Shown: positions 14,640 through 26,062 of the stretch, piece by piece
Position numbering within the stretch: position 1 is the stretch's first letter
Layout: every line of letters begins with the position of its first letter
NCBI GenBank assembly: GCA_964007475.1
Contig: OZ023275.1
Span: 22,030,744-22,094,743, forward strand
DNA from: Hybos culiciformis
Taxonomy: Eukaryota > Arthropoda > Insecta > Diptera > Hybotidae
Length of the DNA: 64,000 nucleotides
Direction of reading: 5' to 3'
Notes under the pieces: model-generated
Seen by the model: the letters and a program-made list of their open reading frames with translations, nothing else
Database searches by the model: none
What the model was told of the DNA's origin: nothing
Made by a program: the position numbers and the translations under genes

Positions 14640-15616
14640 AATGTAGCAAAAAAAAAAAAAACTATAATGATATCAACAAATAAATCTGGGGATGTTCATT
14701 TTCTTAAAATATTCTTACTGTTCGCATAATAAATTGTTTTATTTCATATATTAAGAAGTAAATTATATGTATATATACCTATACAAAATACACATAGTAG
14801 TAGTTTCATAATAAAAATTATAACAAAACAAAAAATAATTTTTTTATTTGTATAGAGGCAGCATAGAAAATATACACCCAAAGAATTTTAAGATAAATAA
14901 ATAATTTCTTTTTCTCAGTAGAATTTCTTTTTATTCCATTGGGATTTCAAAAAAAAAAATAGAAACACATTCTATGCACAATCTGGCGAATATTTCATTG
15001 TTGTCATAATTTTGTCATCAAAACTGTTATAATACACTTTTTTTCTTCCCTTTTCACTAATAAAAGCAATGTTTTTAAGATGAAGGGACTACGTTGTTTT
15101 TTTTTTGCACTCCGTCAAGCCTTAACTATTTTTTTTTTTAATTAATTTTATGGTGCTTGACAATCACCCTTGAATATAGCAATTTCTTCAAACTTCTTTG
15201 AAAAAAAAAAAAAAATAGTTAATACAAAATCCATAATAGATGAAATTTATGTATATATACATAAATCTATAACAGCTTTGTCGATCAATCAAATAACAAG
15301 ATTATTTATTCTTCAAAAAAAAAAACAGAAGAAATTTGTAAAATATATTAAAATAAGCCAAACAGGCTTGTATATGCGAATATATATTAAATTCGCCCTC
15401 CTCTTTAATTTTAATGCAGGTGGTGGAATATATACGCCAAAATAATAATATCTTAATTATTTCTGTACCAGACCTTCTTGTATATAAATACATAAAAGTT
15501 GTAAAAACAAAATTTTATCGCATTGATTAAAAAAGTTTTACATAATGAAAAAGACATAACCTGAAAAAAAAAATAAAATTAAATTTTTTTAACAATTTTA
15601 TTCCTCATGTTTTTTG

Positions 15617-15617
<1 letters not shown>

Positions 15618-15667
<50 letters not shown>
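15618..15667. repeat. (TA)25 microsatellite
   Basis: Fifty bases of uninterrupted alternating T and A, the longest simple repeat in the window. Such tracts are self-complementary, prone to cruciform formation and length change, and are often misassembled. Confidence 0.95.
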
Positions 15668-15669
<2 letters not shown>

Positions 15670-17169
15670 ATGTTTATGCAAAGTTTAAAAGTATATATAA
15701 TAAGATTGATTGGATTTATTATGTTGGATAAATATTGGTTTCCAAGGGCAACTAAACAGGGATTTTTATTTTAGTTTTCATTTAAAAAAATATTCAATTT
15801 TAATTCTAAAATTAAAGGATTTAAAAAACACTGAGAAATCCAGAGTTTTTATATAATAAGTATAGTTTAGACCTACTTATTGAGGTTAAAAAACCAAAAA
15901 ACTTTATTAACAATTTTCCACTGATCTAAAGATTACAGACTGGTGTTGGCCCTGTGTCAAACATCGTCGTAAATACCCAAGTAAAATGTGTTCAATTTCT
16001 CTCAGAAAAACATATCACGCAGACTATGCTACGAATTAGAAAATAAAAATAGATATCACAGAAGAAAATTAATTGGTTTTTTAAAATTGATAATTTATGT
16101 TGAAATAAGAGTATGTGTTTAATGAATTTCGTGAAACAACTTGTTTTGGCTTATTAAATTCACATTCTTGGCTACAAAAAAAAAAATATACCAAGCAACA
16201 TGAAATAAAAGAATAAAATTATTTTTCCTTGATTGAATTAAAAATAAATTTCAATTTTAATGCATTAACATAAATTTCTATTTTATTTCATTTTTTTTTT
16301 TTTTTTTTTTTATTTCAAATTCTTCAAAATTCTAATTTTATGAGAGTACTCAATTTATAACGAGCATTTCATAATTTTATTATGAATTGAATTTAATTTC
16401 ATGAAGGATGGGGTCATGGCACTATAATTTGATTTTGCTTTTCAACCTAAAACATAAAATATGAATTAATTTATATCAATCATTTGGGATTTAAAAGAGG
16501 TTAGCAATTTAATTGAATTTATTTTTTTTATCGTCTTGTTTCTTCTTTTTATTATTATTATTTTTTTATTTAATTTTTTTTTTTTAAGTTATAATCTATT
16601 TTAAGTTATCCCCAAGCTCTAAAGAAAACTTATTATAAATTTCTGGTATATTTTTATATAAAAAAAAATATATTTCAAGAACTTATGCCTAATTAAGCAA
16701 TTTCATATTAATGTTATAAGAAAAAGCTACATTGAAAAAAAAAAAGATTAAAGAAAGTTCAGTTGCCCTACAGGGGCTTTAATTTATTATTAAAAGGTAG
16801 TTACAACTCTGGAATAATTGTTATTATAAGCAATGCAATTTTGAAACATTTAATAGATTTTAAAGTGCTTATCGAGATAGACGTTCACAAAAAAATTTAT
16901 ATAAATTAAATCAAAAGTTCACAAGATGAGATTTTTAATGTAATTTATAATAATTCTTGTTAAAAAAGTTAAAAAATAAATTAAACTTCTTCCAATTCAA
17001 TTTTAGCTAAATTTTTAGGGTATAATAACACTTTTTTTTCATATTACAATAAATTTTCATTAACGATTAGTGTTCAGAATTGCTATCTTCAAATTTTGTA
17101 TTACACTAAGGGTTACGAAAATTGCTCCCGTCAACCTACGTAAACAGGTTGCATGATTTTCAACCGCAT

Positions 17170-17185
17170 ATTTGCATATTTGCAT
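17170..17185 (+). promoter_or_regulatory. Tandem ATTTGCAT octamers (candidate POU-factor site)
   Basis: Two ATTTGCAT octamers stand head to tail with no spacer (17170-17177 and 17178-17185). ATTTGCAT is the classical binding motif of POU-domain (Oct) factors. The surrounding 17100-17260 is less AT-rich than average and has a GTTGCATGATTTTC block about 20 bases upstream. Regulatory function is inferred from the motif only. A chance AT-rich pair is possible, but a perfect tandem is uncommon. Confidence 0.3.
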
Positions 17186-17261
17186 TGCTTTGTTATGAAA
17201 TGATATTATTTCCCATACCATGATTTTTCCAATGCAACAAGTCTGTGAAATGACAGATTAA

Positions 17262-18144
17262 TCTCGTTTTATTTCATTATTAAATATATATCTTTCTTGA
17301 ATTATAAAAAATAAAAAATTGTATTTTATTTTCTAATGTAATGTTCTTATTTTATATTTTTATCAAGTTTTATTTTTATCAATTTTATTGGAAAAGTTTT
17401 AAAAAAAAAATGTGCGTAGTTTGAAAAAAAAAAAGCATAAGAATTGTCGACAAATATATACTGTTCAAACATATTGTAAATCGAAATTATAAAAAATGAT
17501 CGTATCAAATATATGACATCTAACATAAAAATACATAAATATTCAATCTATAAAAAACCTTAATGGTTCACTAAATGGTTTTTTTTACTTTTTTTTAAAC
17601 ATTTATAACAAAAATAAACAATAAAACATAAATCATCATCTTGTAAAATAAAAATGTTTGAAAACCATAAAAATATAAAAAAAAAATTTTTCTTATATAT
17701 TTTATTTATTTATTTCTGTTTGTTTTTGAAAGCCTAGAAATAAAAAGCAATAAAAATTGGTAAGAAATTAATACTTTTCTTTTTTTTTGAAATATATGTG
17801 TATATTTTTTAACATAACTGCGTCTTACACGCAAAATAAACAAAAGTTAAGCATATTAACGATTTTTTTTTTTTATATTCGAATATCTGTCTCTCTAAAT
17901 TATAATTTAACACTTTATAAAAATGATTTAGCTTCAACATTTTCCAACGAAGTAAAAAAAATATTGTGTTTTTTTACGATAAATATATTTTTCAATAGAA
18001 TAAATTAAGGTGCGAACACAATTTTTTTTTTAGATACTCGTAGTTTAAGTTTTATGGATAATATACTTCACTGCTAGGTAGCTATCACATCAAAAACTTA
18101 AGCGAAGCTTCGATAATCAAACTTAAAGGACTGGAATACAATAA
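17262..18144. other. AT-rich non-coding DNA
   Basis: Nothing recognised. A/T runs and short AT-type reading frames only. Confidence 0.7.
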
Positions 18145-18220
18145 AATATAGGGAGGATTTTTGTCGGTGACGCTTTGGGTCTATGTGAGGGCAGTTGGTC
18201 CGCCACTCTAACCTAACCTT
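18145..18220 (-). repeat. Dispersed-repeat remnant ending in GGTTAGGTTAGAGTGG
   Basis: Read on the minus strand this stretch starts GGTTAGGTTAGAGTGGCGG and continues with CTCACATAGACCCAAAG, far more GC-rich than its surroundings. From memory, sequences with GGTTAGGTTAGAGTGG followed by CTCAC-TAGACC are a common interspersed repeat in higher flies. I cannot check a database, so family and lineage are tentative. The two GGTTA-type units are not a telomere array. Confidence 0.45.
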
Positions 18221-19530
18221 CTTTAAGTGTTTAAACTTTATGTTGATAAATAAGCTTGTGTACAAAACGAATCAATTACATCGTAAGACACTTATTTATA
18301 GTTGTTCTGTTTTATCATATTTCTTTTCTTACCAAATTTCAGCCATTCTCCGATCTTTTGGAATTTGCGTTCTATGTTATAATGAAAATTTGAATTATTT
18401 AAAAAAATATTCACATGTCTTAAGAATACTTCAACATTTTGAATTCTCTGATTTTTGGCTTTAGGAGAAATTTTTTAATGCGGAAAACTACAGCGTTAAA
18501 AGAAAATTGTCGTATCCTAACAACATAAATAAATGTAACTAGATAAAGAAATAAATAATGATAAGAAGAATAGAAAAAAAATACAGTAACACTGAGATGC
18601 ACTTTAAAAAAGGATAACCTTTCAAAATAAAATATATATATTTAAAAATGAAAATAACTGTATCTATATAATTTTATATTTTTGAAGAAAATATTAATAA
18701 ATTTTATTACACCTCAGAGAGAAAAAAAATTTTTTTTAGTTTTTTTATCCAAATTCAAAAATGTATAAAAAAAAAAAATTTTTTTTTGGTAGCTCTATGA
18801 ATGTGATATTAAAATATAAGGTACAAAAAAAAAAAAGAAGAAAATTCATATATTTATGTTCCTATTAATAGTTACATTAAAAGTGAAATAGAAAATAACA
18901 TTTTTTCTATTTTAGAGAATCGTGCTCAAATGCAATTTATCATTTATAAGAAATTGCTTTTTTTTTCGTATATACAAAAAGCATATATCCAGATAAACAG
19001 TTAAATACAGGATGTTTTTAATAATAATGTTAGTTTTCTTAATAAGTTTTTAAATTAATTAGATTCATTAATATTAATTTATTTTTAATTCATAGAGATA
19101 AAAAAGATTCTTTAATTTAGTTTTTATGCGTGTTTTTGTTTTGATTTTTTATTATAGGGGTTGTTTAAAGTTGAAAACATCTTAAAAATTATAATTAGTC
19201 TTTCATGATAAACTTTTTTTTTTTTTTTTCGATTGACCAAAAAGTTTAAAAATGTTTTAAAAACACTTTATTATTTAGAATTCATTTAACGATGAAAAGT
19301 CAGGATAAGGTTGTATTATATTCAGAGCTCGATGATAACAATTTTCCTCCAATTTTCAGTATTATTTATTTATATCTTCGAATAGTTTTATCAGATATTT
19401 TTGATTTTTTCTTCTTTTTTTACTTTTGTACAAGTCAAACATTAGATTTTCTGCTTGAAATGAGAATGTACTTTAATCATTTCACGATATTGATATATTC
19501 ATAAAGATCTTTCAAAAGTATAATTTTTTT
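18221..19530. other. AT-rich non-coding DNA
   Basis: No gene recognised. A reading frame at 18195-18464 opens from a TTG inside the repeat remnant and has no recognisable domain. A/T runs dominate. Confidence 0.65.
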
Positions 19531-19720
19531 TCTTAGATCAGTTTTTTAGCCCGTTTTCGATCAAAAATGAAAAAAGCGGTCTATATGGTTTCATTAAATG
19601 TCCTTCCGTCCGCCCGCTTATACCTATACTGAACTACCCAATCGATTTTAATTTTTTGACAATTAAATTTTGCGCGAACCGGGGAGTTAGAGGATTTCAA
19701 TCAGCTTTTTCATATAAAAT
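19530..19720. repeat. GC-richer transposon-like remnant
   Basis: A stretch containing AAAAAAGCGGTCTATATGG, GTCCTTCCGTCCGCCCGC and TTTTGCGCGAACCGGGGAG stands out sharply from the 80% A+T background. Runs of CCGTCCG-type sequence after a GGTCTATATGG block are typical of old insect transposable elements. There is no open frame and no terminal repeat that I can find. The family is unknown. Confidence 0.4.
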
Positions 19721-22700
19721 TACATATTTAAGATTTTGTTATTATTTAAAATTAAAGTATGTACCTTCAATCAAAATATTGAAACCAGGCCCCATACTTC
19801 ATTTATGAGTTACTGTTCCATATTTTTATATTGGTATATATTTCTAATTGGTAACATTTTTTAATCACTTTTTTGTTATTATAATAAATTTGTAATTAAT
19901 GTATTAACTTCATTCCATCTAAGATTTTTATCTTATTTGATAACTTTTTTTTTTCACAATTTTAAAAAACCTTATAAGTGAAGAAAAGCACTTTAATTTC
20001 TTTAAGTCATCCTGTTATTAAAATTATTTTTGTAATATAATTTTTTATGGAAAAAATAAAAATAAATAAATTGTTCAAAATAAGTACTAAATTTTAATAG
20101 AAGAAATATGCACGACGATGACGAATATATTATATTAATGTTGAATTAAGACTTAGAGAATAAAAAAATCTTATTCCGTGACAAAAAGTTAAAAAAAAAA
20201 ATCAAAATAACAAAATAAAATTTATTTCTGTACATTTCAAAGAAAATCTGTTATATTTTTTCAACACAACATAACACCAAACACCTACACAGGTCCTTGT
20301 AATTTTATAAATAATCTCAATTTAGTTAAGTAAAATTTCAATACACACTGGAAATAAATAAATGTCTGTCGATTGTATATCACATAATTTTGTATGTTTG
20401 TAAGTATGTTGAACATACATGTTAATATATTTTTTATATACAACTTAGTATTAATTATTCAAATTTCAATAAAATAATAATTATATTTTTGTGTAATAAT
20501 TATTGTCGGTCTAGTCAATAATTTCTGTACAAACATACGAACTTCATAATAATACTTTTTTTGACCAGAGAACGTCTAATGTCTCAAAGCCTTAAATATG
20601 TATTTGATACAGCATAAACACGATGAAAATGTTTCAAGTTTATAAGTGAAGTTTCTTTATTGTTGAACTTCTTTCTTTCGTCACCTCATTATTGACTTTA
20701 CGCCTAGGATTGACAATCCTTTAGAGGTGACAATTTTAATTTTTACAATAAATTGAATGAAATCTGAAAAAGATTCTGACTGCCTCTTTAAGCCAATATA
20801 CATGCTTTTCAAAATATAAATAATTTTAAGTAAGAAATTGTACAAATTATATACGGAACATTTCAACAATTTTATGTCATTATAATATTAGATTAAAAAT
20901 CATATTCAATCGAATGTAAAAAAGATAGAAGAAAAAAAAATATGAGAAGAAAATCAATATTAGTCAGAAAAGTATGTAATAGCAACGTGTTGCGTACAGT
21001 TCAATTTTCTTTAATTTGACTCCCATTCATTATTTTCCTTTTCAAGAATAATTATCACACACTATACACACAACATTGGCTAAATAAAATATATACATAT
21101 ATTTTTTTTTGTGAATTCTTAGAGATATATACATTAATGAAAACCAAAAATAGAATATTAATTAATATAAAATAATAAAAAAAAGCAATCTCATACACAC
21201 AACATAAATATTGAATGCTTGTTAATAATGAAATTTTCATCGTAATGTGAATTCATATGAATTAAAAATTAAAATAAATTACAATAAAAATAGTAAATTG
21301 TTAATTATTATACTTAGAAAAAGAAAAAGTAGAAACATAAAACCTAAAAGAATAAAAATTAATGATTGAATTTCTAAGAAATTTAATTTGTTAGGCTTTC
21401 GCTTTTGTTTTTATACAACTTATGATAAATACATACACCTACATATAATGGTTTTTCCTTGTTCATATGAAAATTATAATAAATAAATAATGTCTGAGCT
21501 ATATTTAGACTGCAACTTATTATCCTTATAGAATATAAAAAATAAAAAATAAAAACTGCTCCCTCAATTTCTCACATTATCGTCAAAAGTCAATTACTTT
21601 TCCAAAAAAAAAATCAATAAAATTTTCTTTATGGGGATATTTCTATATAGTTTTTATTGTTTTTTTTTTCTAAGGCTAAGCACAAGAAAAATTTTTTACG
21701 ATTCAAAAATCTCTATAGTATTTTAGTATAACATATCAGGATAAACTGAAAAGTATCTTATATCTTGTGAAGTATCTTACACATTTTTTAATTTTTTTGA
21801 CATGAACGTTAAAGTCTGCTAATAGTCTAACAATCATGTACATATTATTTCAAGTTATGTAGATTCGATATTACAGGATGAATAGATCTTAGAAATTTTG
21901 AACATTGTTTCAGTAGTATATCTTCGGATTATGATTTTATTAATGTTATTACTATATACGCCAATATGTAGCTTATAACTTCACTTGCAAGATTATATTT
22001 CAAGCTTGTATATTTCAATTCTGATTTTTATTAAAGCACGTTTACCTGGCTGATTTTGTAAAAGAAGCCTTGTTTATAAATACATAATATATATTTCCAC
22101 CAATACTTACAGATATACGATATATTAAGAAATTTGAAAAAAAAAATCCCCAATTTATTTGAATACTTTTTTACACCGTGAAATGAACTTAAAAAAAAAA
22201 AGAAAAGTAATATATGTGTCTTATACTTAGTGGTAAGCATAGTGTAGTAATTTTCTTCGTTTATGTTTTTTTTTATTTTATATATATTTTAATAAAATTA
22301 CAATATATGCGTGACTTTTCACTTTAAAAAAATAAAAGTTACAAAACTTTTTTTTCCTGTTTCCATTAAAACAACAAAATTACTTAAGAAGTACTTCATT
22401 TAATTATTTATTTAGGAGCAATCATGCCTAATTGCTACTATTAGGTATGGTTTTACACGCAGAACATTTTAAAAATTATTTCAAATGATTCGTTATTTTC
22501 TAATTGAAATTTCCAATTTAGTAATAAAAAACTTTCATTTTAAATAATATTTTTCAGTTATTTGCTTTTTTTGCGCTTATACGTACGTAAATTAATTTTA
22601 ATTTCATTTTATTTACATTATTGTATAATTTTTCCAATTTAAAATCTATTAATTTCATACTCTTTAAAAACTTTTATTTAAAGCTTATAAAAATTTACCA

Positions 22701-25213
22701 TAAATAACATTTTTGTGAAAATTTATACGTTTAATAGAGAAATTTTATTTAAATTATTATTGATGAAAATTAAATTTGAAAGAACATACTATGAAAGTTA
22801 AAATTTTCATATTGAAATTCACCCCTTTCTGTTTTGTGAAAATAAGATTTTTTATGTTAACCGCATAGTACGAAACTTTTTATTTTTTTTTTTCAATAAT
22901 AAAACAAAATTGCTAGCATTTTAAAGGTTTCAATATACATAGCTTTTGGCGTAAATATGATTGTAAGTTGATTTCAAACATAATATAAATATATTTTAAT
23001 GAGTTTTAATGATCTACTACGAAACAAAGAGAAGAAGTTACATTTGGCAAATTTAAAGCATAAATTCTTTTTGGAAAAATTTTTTCAATTTATTCAGCAT
23101 ATTAAACTTTAATATATATTTGATTTTTTATATTTGATTTTAACAAAGGAAGATAAAATATTACTCATAATCGTAATACTACCTTTATCAGAAAAGAGGT
23201 TAAGATTTTTTTTATTATTATTCTTTTTTCATGGAGATAATTAAAAATAAAATGTTTGTCGTTGTAATTGCCGGAACTTTCTCAATCATGAATAATAAAG
23301 TTAAATTACTGATCATAAAATTTTTATTTTGAAATATCACATAAATATCAATAAGCTTGCTTTATAATCTTCCAATCTACATAAAGATATCATTAAGGTG
23401 TTAAAATATGAACATCAAAATTATCAAGTTAAGAATTCATTTTATCATGTTCATGAATTCTTTTTTATTTCATTTATGTACATAATTATGTATCATTTCG
23501 TTTCAATATAATAACGTTTACAACATTATAGTACATATACGCTGATATATACATTGTATATTTAGATAACAATTCTTAAGAATATATAGTCTTTTTTGCA
23601 GTTTGAAGGGCGCAAATTAAATAACAAATGTAGGTAACTTTGAAGAATAACTTTGTAATTCATGATTTATTTCGGAAATTGATACATAAATTTACAATTT
23701 ATAAAGATACAGATTCCTAATTTCATTATAAAAGATATACAATCCTTAATTTTATTGAAAATTTATAAGAAAAATTATTTGTGCTTTCATATGAAATGTG
23801 CAAAAAAAAAAAAAAAAAGGTCAAAATGAGCTATTTCAGTCGTTTTTTTTTTTCATATATACACAAACATATATGAAACTTTATATGTAATACACTTCTC
23901 AGTAAAAGGAATCCATCAATATAATGTACATATCGATTAAAACTTGAAGAAAGATATTTATCTTTTAGGAATATTTTTCAACTTTTATAACATATATTTT
24001 TCTTATCTTTTCCTTAATATATACGTGTTGTGTTATACAAAAAAAAAAGAAGCAATTTTTGTACAAAAAAAAAATATGTTGGAGTCGAGAATAATATCTT
24101 TAAGTACAAAAATATTCTTCTAAAAACATTTTTTTTTTCCTTTTTTATTGTGGTTATTCAAAAATAGGCTATTCCGCTCAGTGATTGTCAGATAATAATT
24201 TAAAAATTAATGTCATTAGCTAGATATATTGTATATTAAGTTTATCATCTAAGAAACTCTTTATAGAACATCCTTGTCCGAAAAAATAATTACTTAAAAA
24301 TGAATGTGATTTGAATTATAGCTAATAATTTTTAAATCAATACATTATTTTGTACTTATTATAACTTATTATTCAAAACATTATAGGTTTGAATGATTAC
24401 TCGAAGATAGTTCTATTTTTTATCTATTTAAGTCTAAAGCACTTCTTTAATTTATTATAAGTCAATATTTTAATATTTTTTTCTTCAATCATGTTAATAT
24501 TAATACTGTTACCCTATATAAAATACTATATTATTATATTTTATTGTACAATGGTTTGTGTATTTTTGATCAAAATATAGTCACAAAAACGTATGGATTT
24601 TATAAATTTAATTTTTGCTAAAGAAAAATACATCTTTTTATTGATGATAGTTTTGTATAAACATAGTCATAGACTTGTATATTTTATATAAAAGAATAAT
24701 AAATATATGTATATTATATGTAAAAAAAAAAAAAAGATATAGATTGAATATAAACCATTTTGTTAAATTTTTCGTTTGCTTTAGATATATATTATATATT
24801 TTTGATTATATAAATGATTTCAATGACTTGCAGTTGTATACTTTAATTTTTTATCATTAGAGTAGTTCTGTGATAATTCATCCATAATTTTAAATGAATT
24901 TAATTTTTTGGAAATTATTAGATCATGTCACACTTCATGTCACAAGATAGACTTAATAAATGAATTCTTATTTATTGATCGTTGATGGTTATAGACAGTC
25001 TTTGCATATTAAGCAAGGTTGTTGTAACATAATCATTTTATGTTTTTTAATTTCAATCATAAATTTAAGATATTTAAGTGCATTGTGTGATACAAGAAAT
25101 TGCTCTAACATCCAAAAAAGAAGTTTGGGGAATATGCTTTTTAGGAACTGCAAACTCTTAACTATTGGAAATTTACATAACTTGTGCTTCTTGCAATAAT
25201 GAACTCAAATTTT
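19721..25213. other. AT-rich non-coding DNA
   Basis: No gene recognised. A 79-codon ATG-initiated frame at 24960-25199 (+) ends 15 bases before the hAT target site; its composition is more protein-like than that of other frames but it matches nothing I know. Otherwise the stretch shows simple A/T runs. Confidence 0.65.
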
Positions 25214-25221
25214 GCTATAAG
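25214..25221. repeat. Target-site duplication, left copy (GCTATAAG)
   Basis: Eight bases identical to 26055-26062, directly abutting the left terminal inverted repeat. An 8-bp duplication is characteristic of the hAT superfamily. Confidence 0.9.
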
Positions 25222-25253
25222 CAGTGCTGGATTTACCCCTAGTCCCGTGAGGC

Positions 25254-25270
25254 CTGGGCCTAGGGCGGCA
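25254..25270 (+). repeat. hAT subterminal repeat, left copy
   Basis: CTGGGCCTAGGGCGGCA, identical to and in the same orientation as 26017-26033. Subterminal repeats in hAT elements commonly serve as transposase binding sites; that role here is inferred. Confidence 0.75.
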
Positions 25271-25720
25271 AAATTTTCGGAACGCCAAAATTTTAGAGCC
25301 GAAAAAATATGACGATAATTTATTTTAAAAATTGGTTCCGTGAATTTATAGAAAATTTTCTATCAATTTTTTATTTAGTTTTCAATTGGTGGGTGCAATA
25401 TTAATTTTGTTATAAAATAATTATAGTTTTTTTCGAATAAATGTTATGAAAAAGAAATAATCAAATTGATAAGCTTCTTTGAAAAATGTTTTGAACATAC
25501 TTTTTTACTTTTTGTATCTTTAGTGAGAATACTCTCACATATTACTTAATGGTTGTCCAATTTATTTTAATAAAAATACGGTTGATTAACATGTATGAAT
25601 TAACATTATGGTATTCATTTGAAATTAAAAACATTTTTTTGTTCATAAAAATAATTTTTTAATTCAAAATAATCCCATTTATTCCATATTTATTCCATAT
25701 CCATATCCATATCCCTAACG

Positions 25721-25926
25721 AATATGGAAGATGTACGCTCTGCACAAGAAATATGGAATGTATTGCATTCTCAGAAACTTCAAGATGTTAATCTGAATGC
25801 TCTACGTATTTTTTTGAAAGATCTTTTTCCTCCTTAAAAAGGGTACAAACCTATTTACGTGCAAATACGGGCCAAGATAGACTTAATGCTCTGGGATTAC
25901 TGTCTAGTCTATTGAAGTTCAACTAG
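25721..25926 (+). pseudogene. hAT transposase C-terminal remnant (hATC dimerisation domain)
   Basis: From 25721 one frame reads about 31 residues ending NLNALRIF. After a frameshift near 25811-25816 a second frame reads ERSFSSLKRVQTYLR, then RLNALGLLSS, and stops at 25924-25926. This matches the layout of the hAT C-terminal dimerisation domain: an ALRIF-like block, then ERSFS-LK-IK-YLR, then RL--L-LLS. The segment normally lying between ALRIF and ERSFS (about ten residues) is missing, consistent with a small deletion plus frameshift. The catalytic core and the N-terminal zinc finger are absent. The style resembles transposases related to the ZMYM-type/TTF zinc-finger hAT group, but that sub-family call is from memory and uncertain. 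It is a dead fragment, not a functional gene. Confidence 0.8.
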
Positions 25927-26016
25927 TTCAAGACCGGCGAAAGCCAGGAAGAAGAGCTTGAGTACAAAATATATTATAATTAAGAAAAATGTTATTAAAA
26001 AGGGCGGCGAATTAGA

Positions 26017-26033
26017 CTGGGCCTAGGGCGGCA
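26017..26033 (+). repeat. hAT subterminal repeat, right copy
   Basis: Identical 17-base copy of the block at 25254-25270, 21 bases inside the right end of the element. Confidence 0.75.
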
Positions 26034-26054
26034 GCAAGCCTAAATCCACCACTG

Positions 26055-26062
26055 GCTATAAG
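26055..26062. repeat. Target-site duplication, right copy (GCTATAAG)
   Basis: Perfect copy of 25214-25221, directly after the right terminal inverted repeat. Confidence 0.9.

Larger units (their letters stand above)
10530..17100. other. AT-rich non-coding DNA with microsatellites
   Basis: No gene recognised. It holds the microsatellites listed separately, an A-tract/T-tract palindrome at 14605-14639, and a less AT-rich patch at about 15925-16035 with no reading frame that I recognise. Runs of A or T of 10-20 bases recur every few hundred bases. Confidence 0.7.
25222..26054 (+). mobile_element. Non-autonomous, internally deleted hAT transposon
   Basis: The element is 833 bp long. It starts CAGTGCTGGATTTA and ends TAAATCCACCACTG, giving 14-bp terminal inverted repeats with one mismatch (13/14). 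It is bounded on both sides by a perfect 8-bp duplication, GCTATAAG. Inside each end, a 17-base block CTGGGCCTAGGGCGGCA occurs in direct orientation (25254-25270 and 26017-26033), with a further AGGGCGGCGA at 26001. The interior keeps the end of a hAT transposase gene (25721-25926) with a frameshift. Terminal repeats, the 8-bp target duplication and the hAT dimerisation remnant together identify the superfamily. The coding part is far too short (full hAT transposases are usually 500-800 residues), so any mobility would have needed a transposase supplied in trans. The intact duplication suggests a fairly recent insertion. Confidence 0.92.

Noticed and set aside
18204..18219. CTAACCTAACC as a telomeric TTAGG array
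   Set aside because: Only two units, embedded in a dispersed-repeat relic; no array.
18195..18464. 89-codon frame starting in the GC-rich repeat relic
   Set aside because: It opens from TTG rather than ATG, begins inside a dispersed repeat and runs into AT-rich sequence with no domain.
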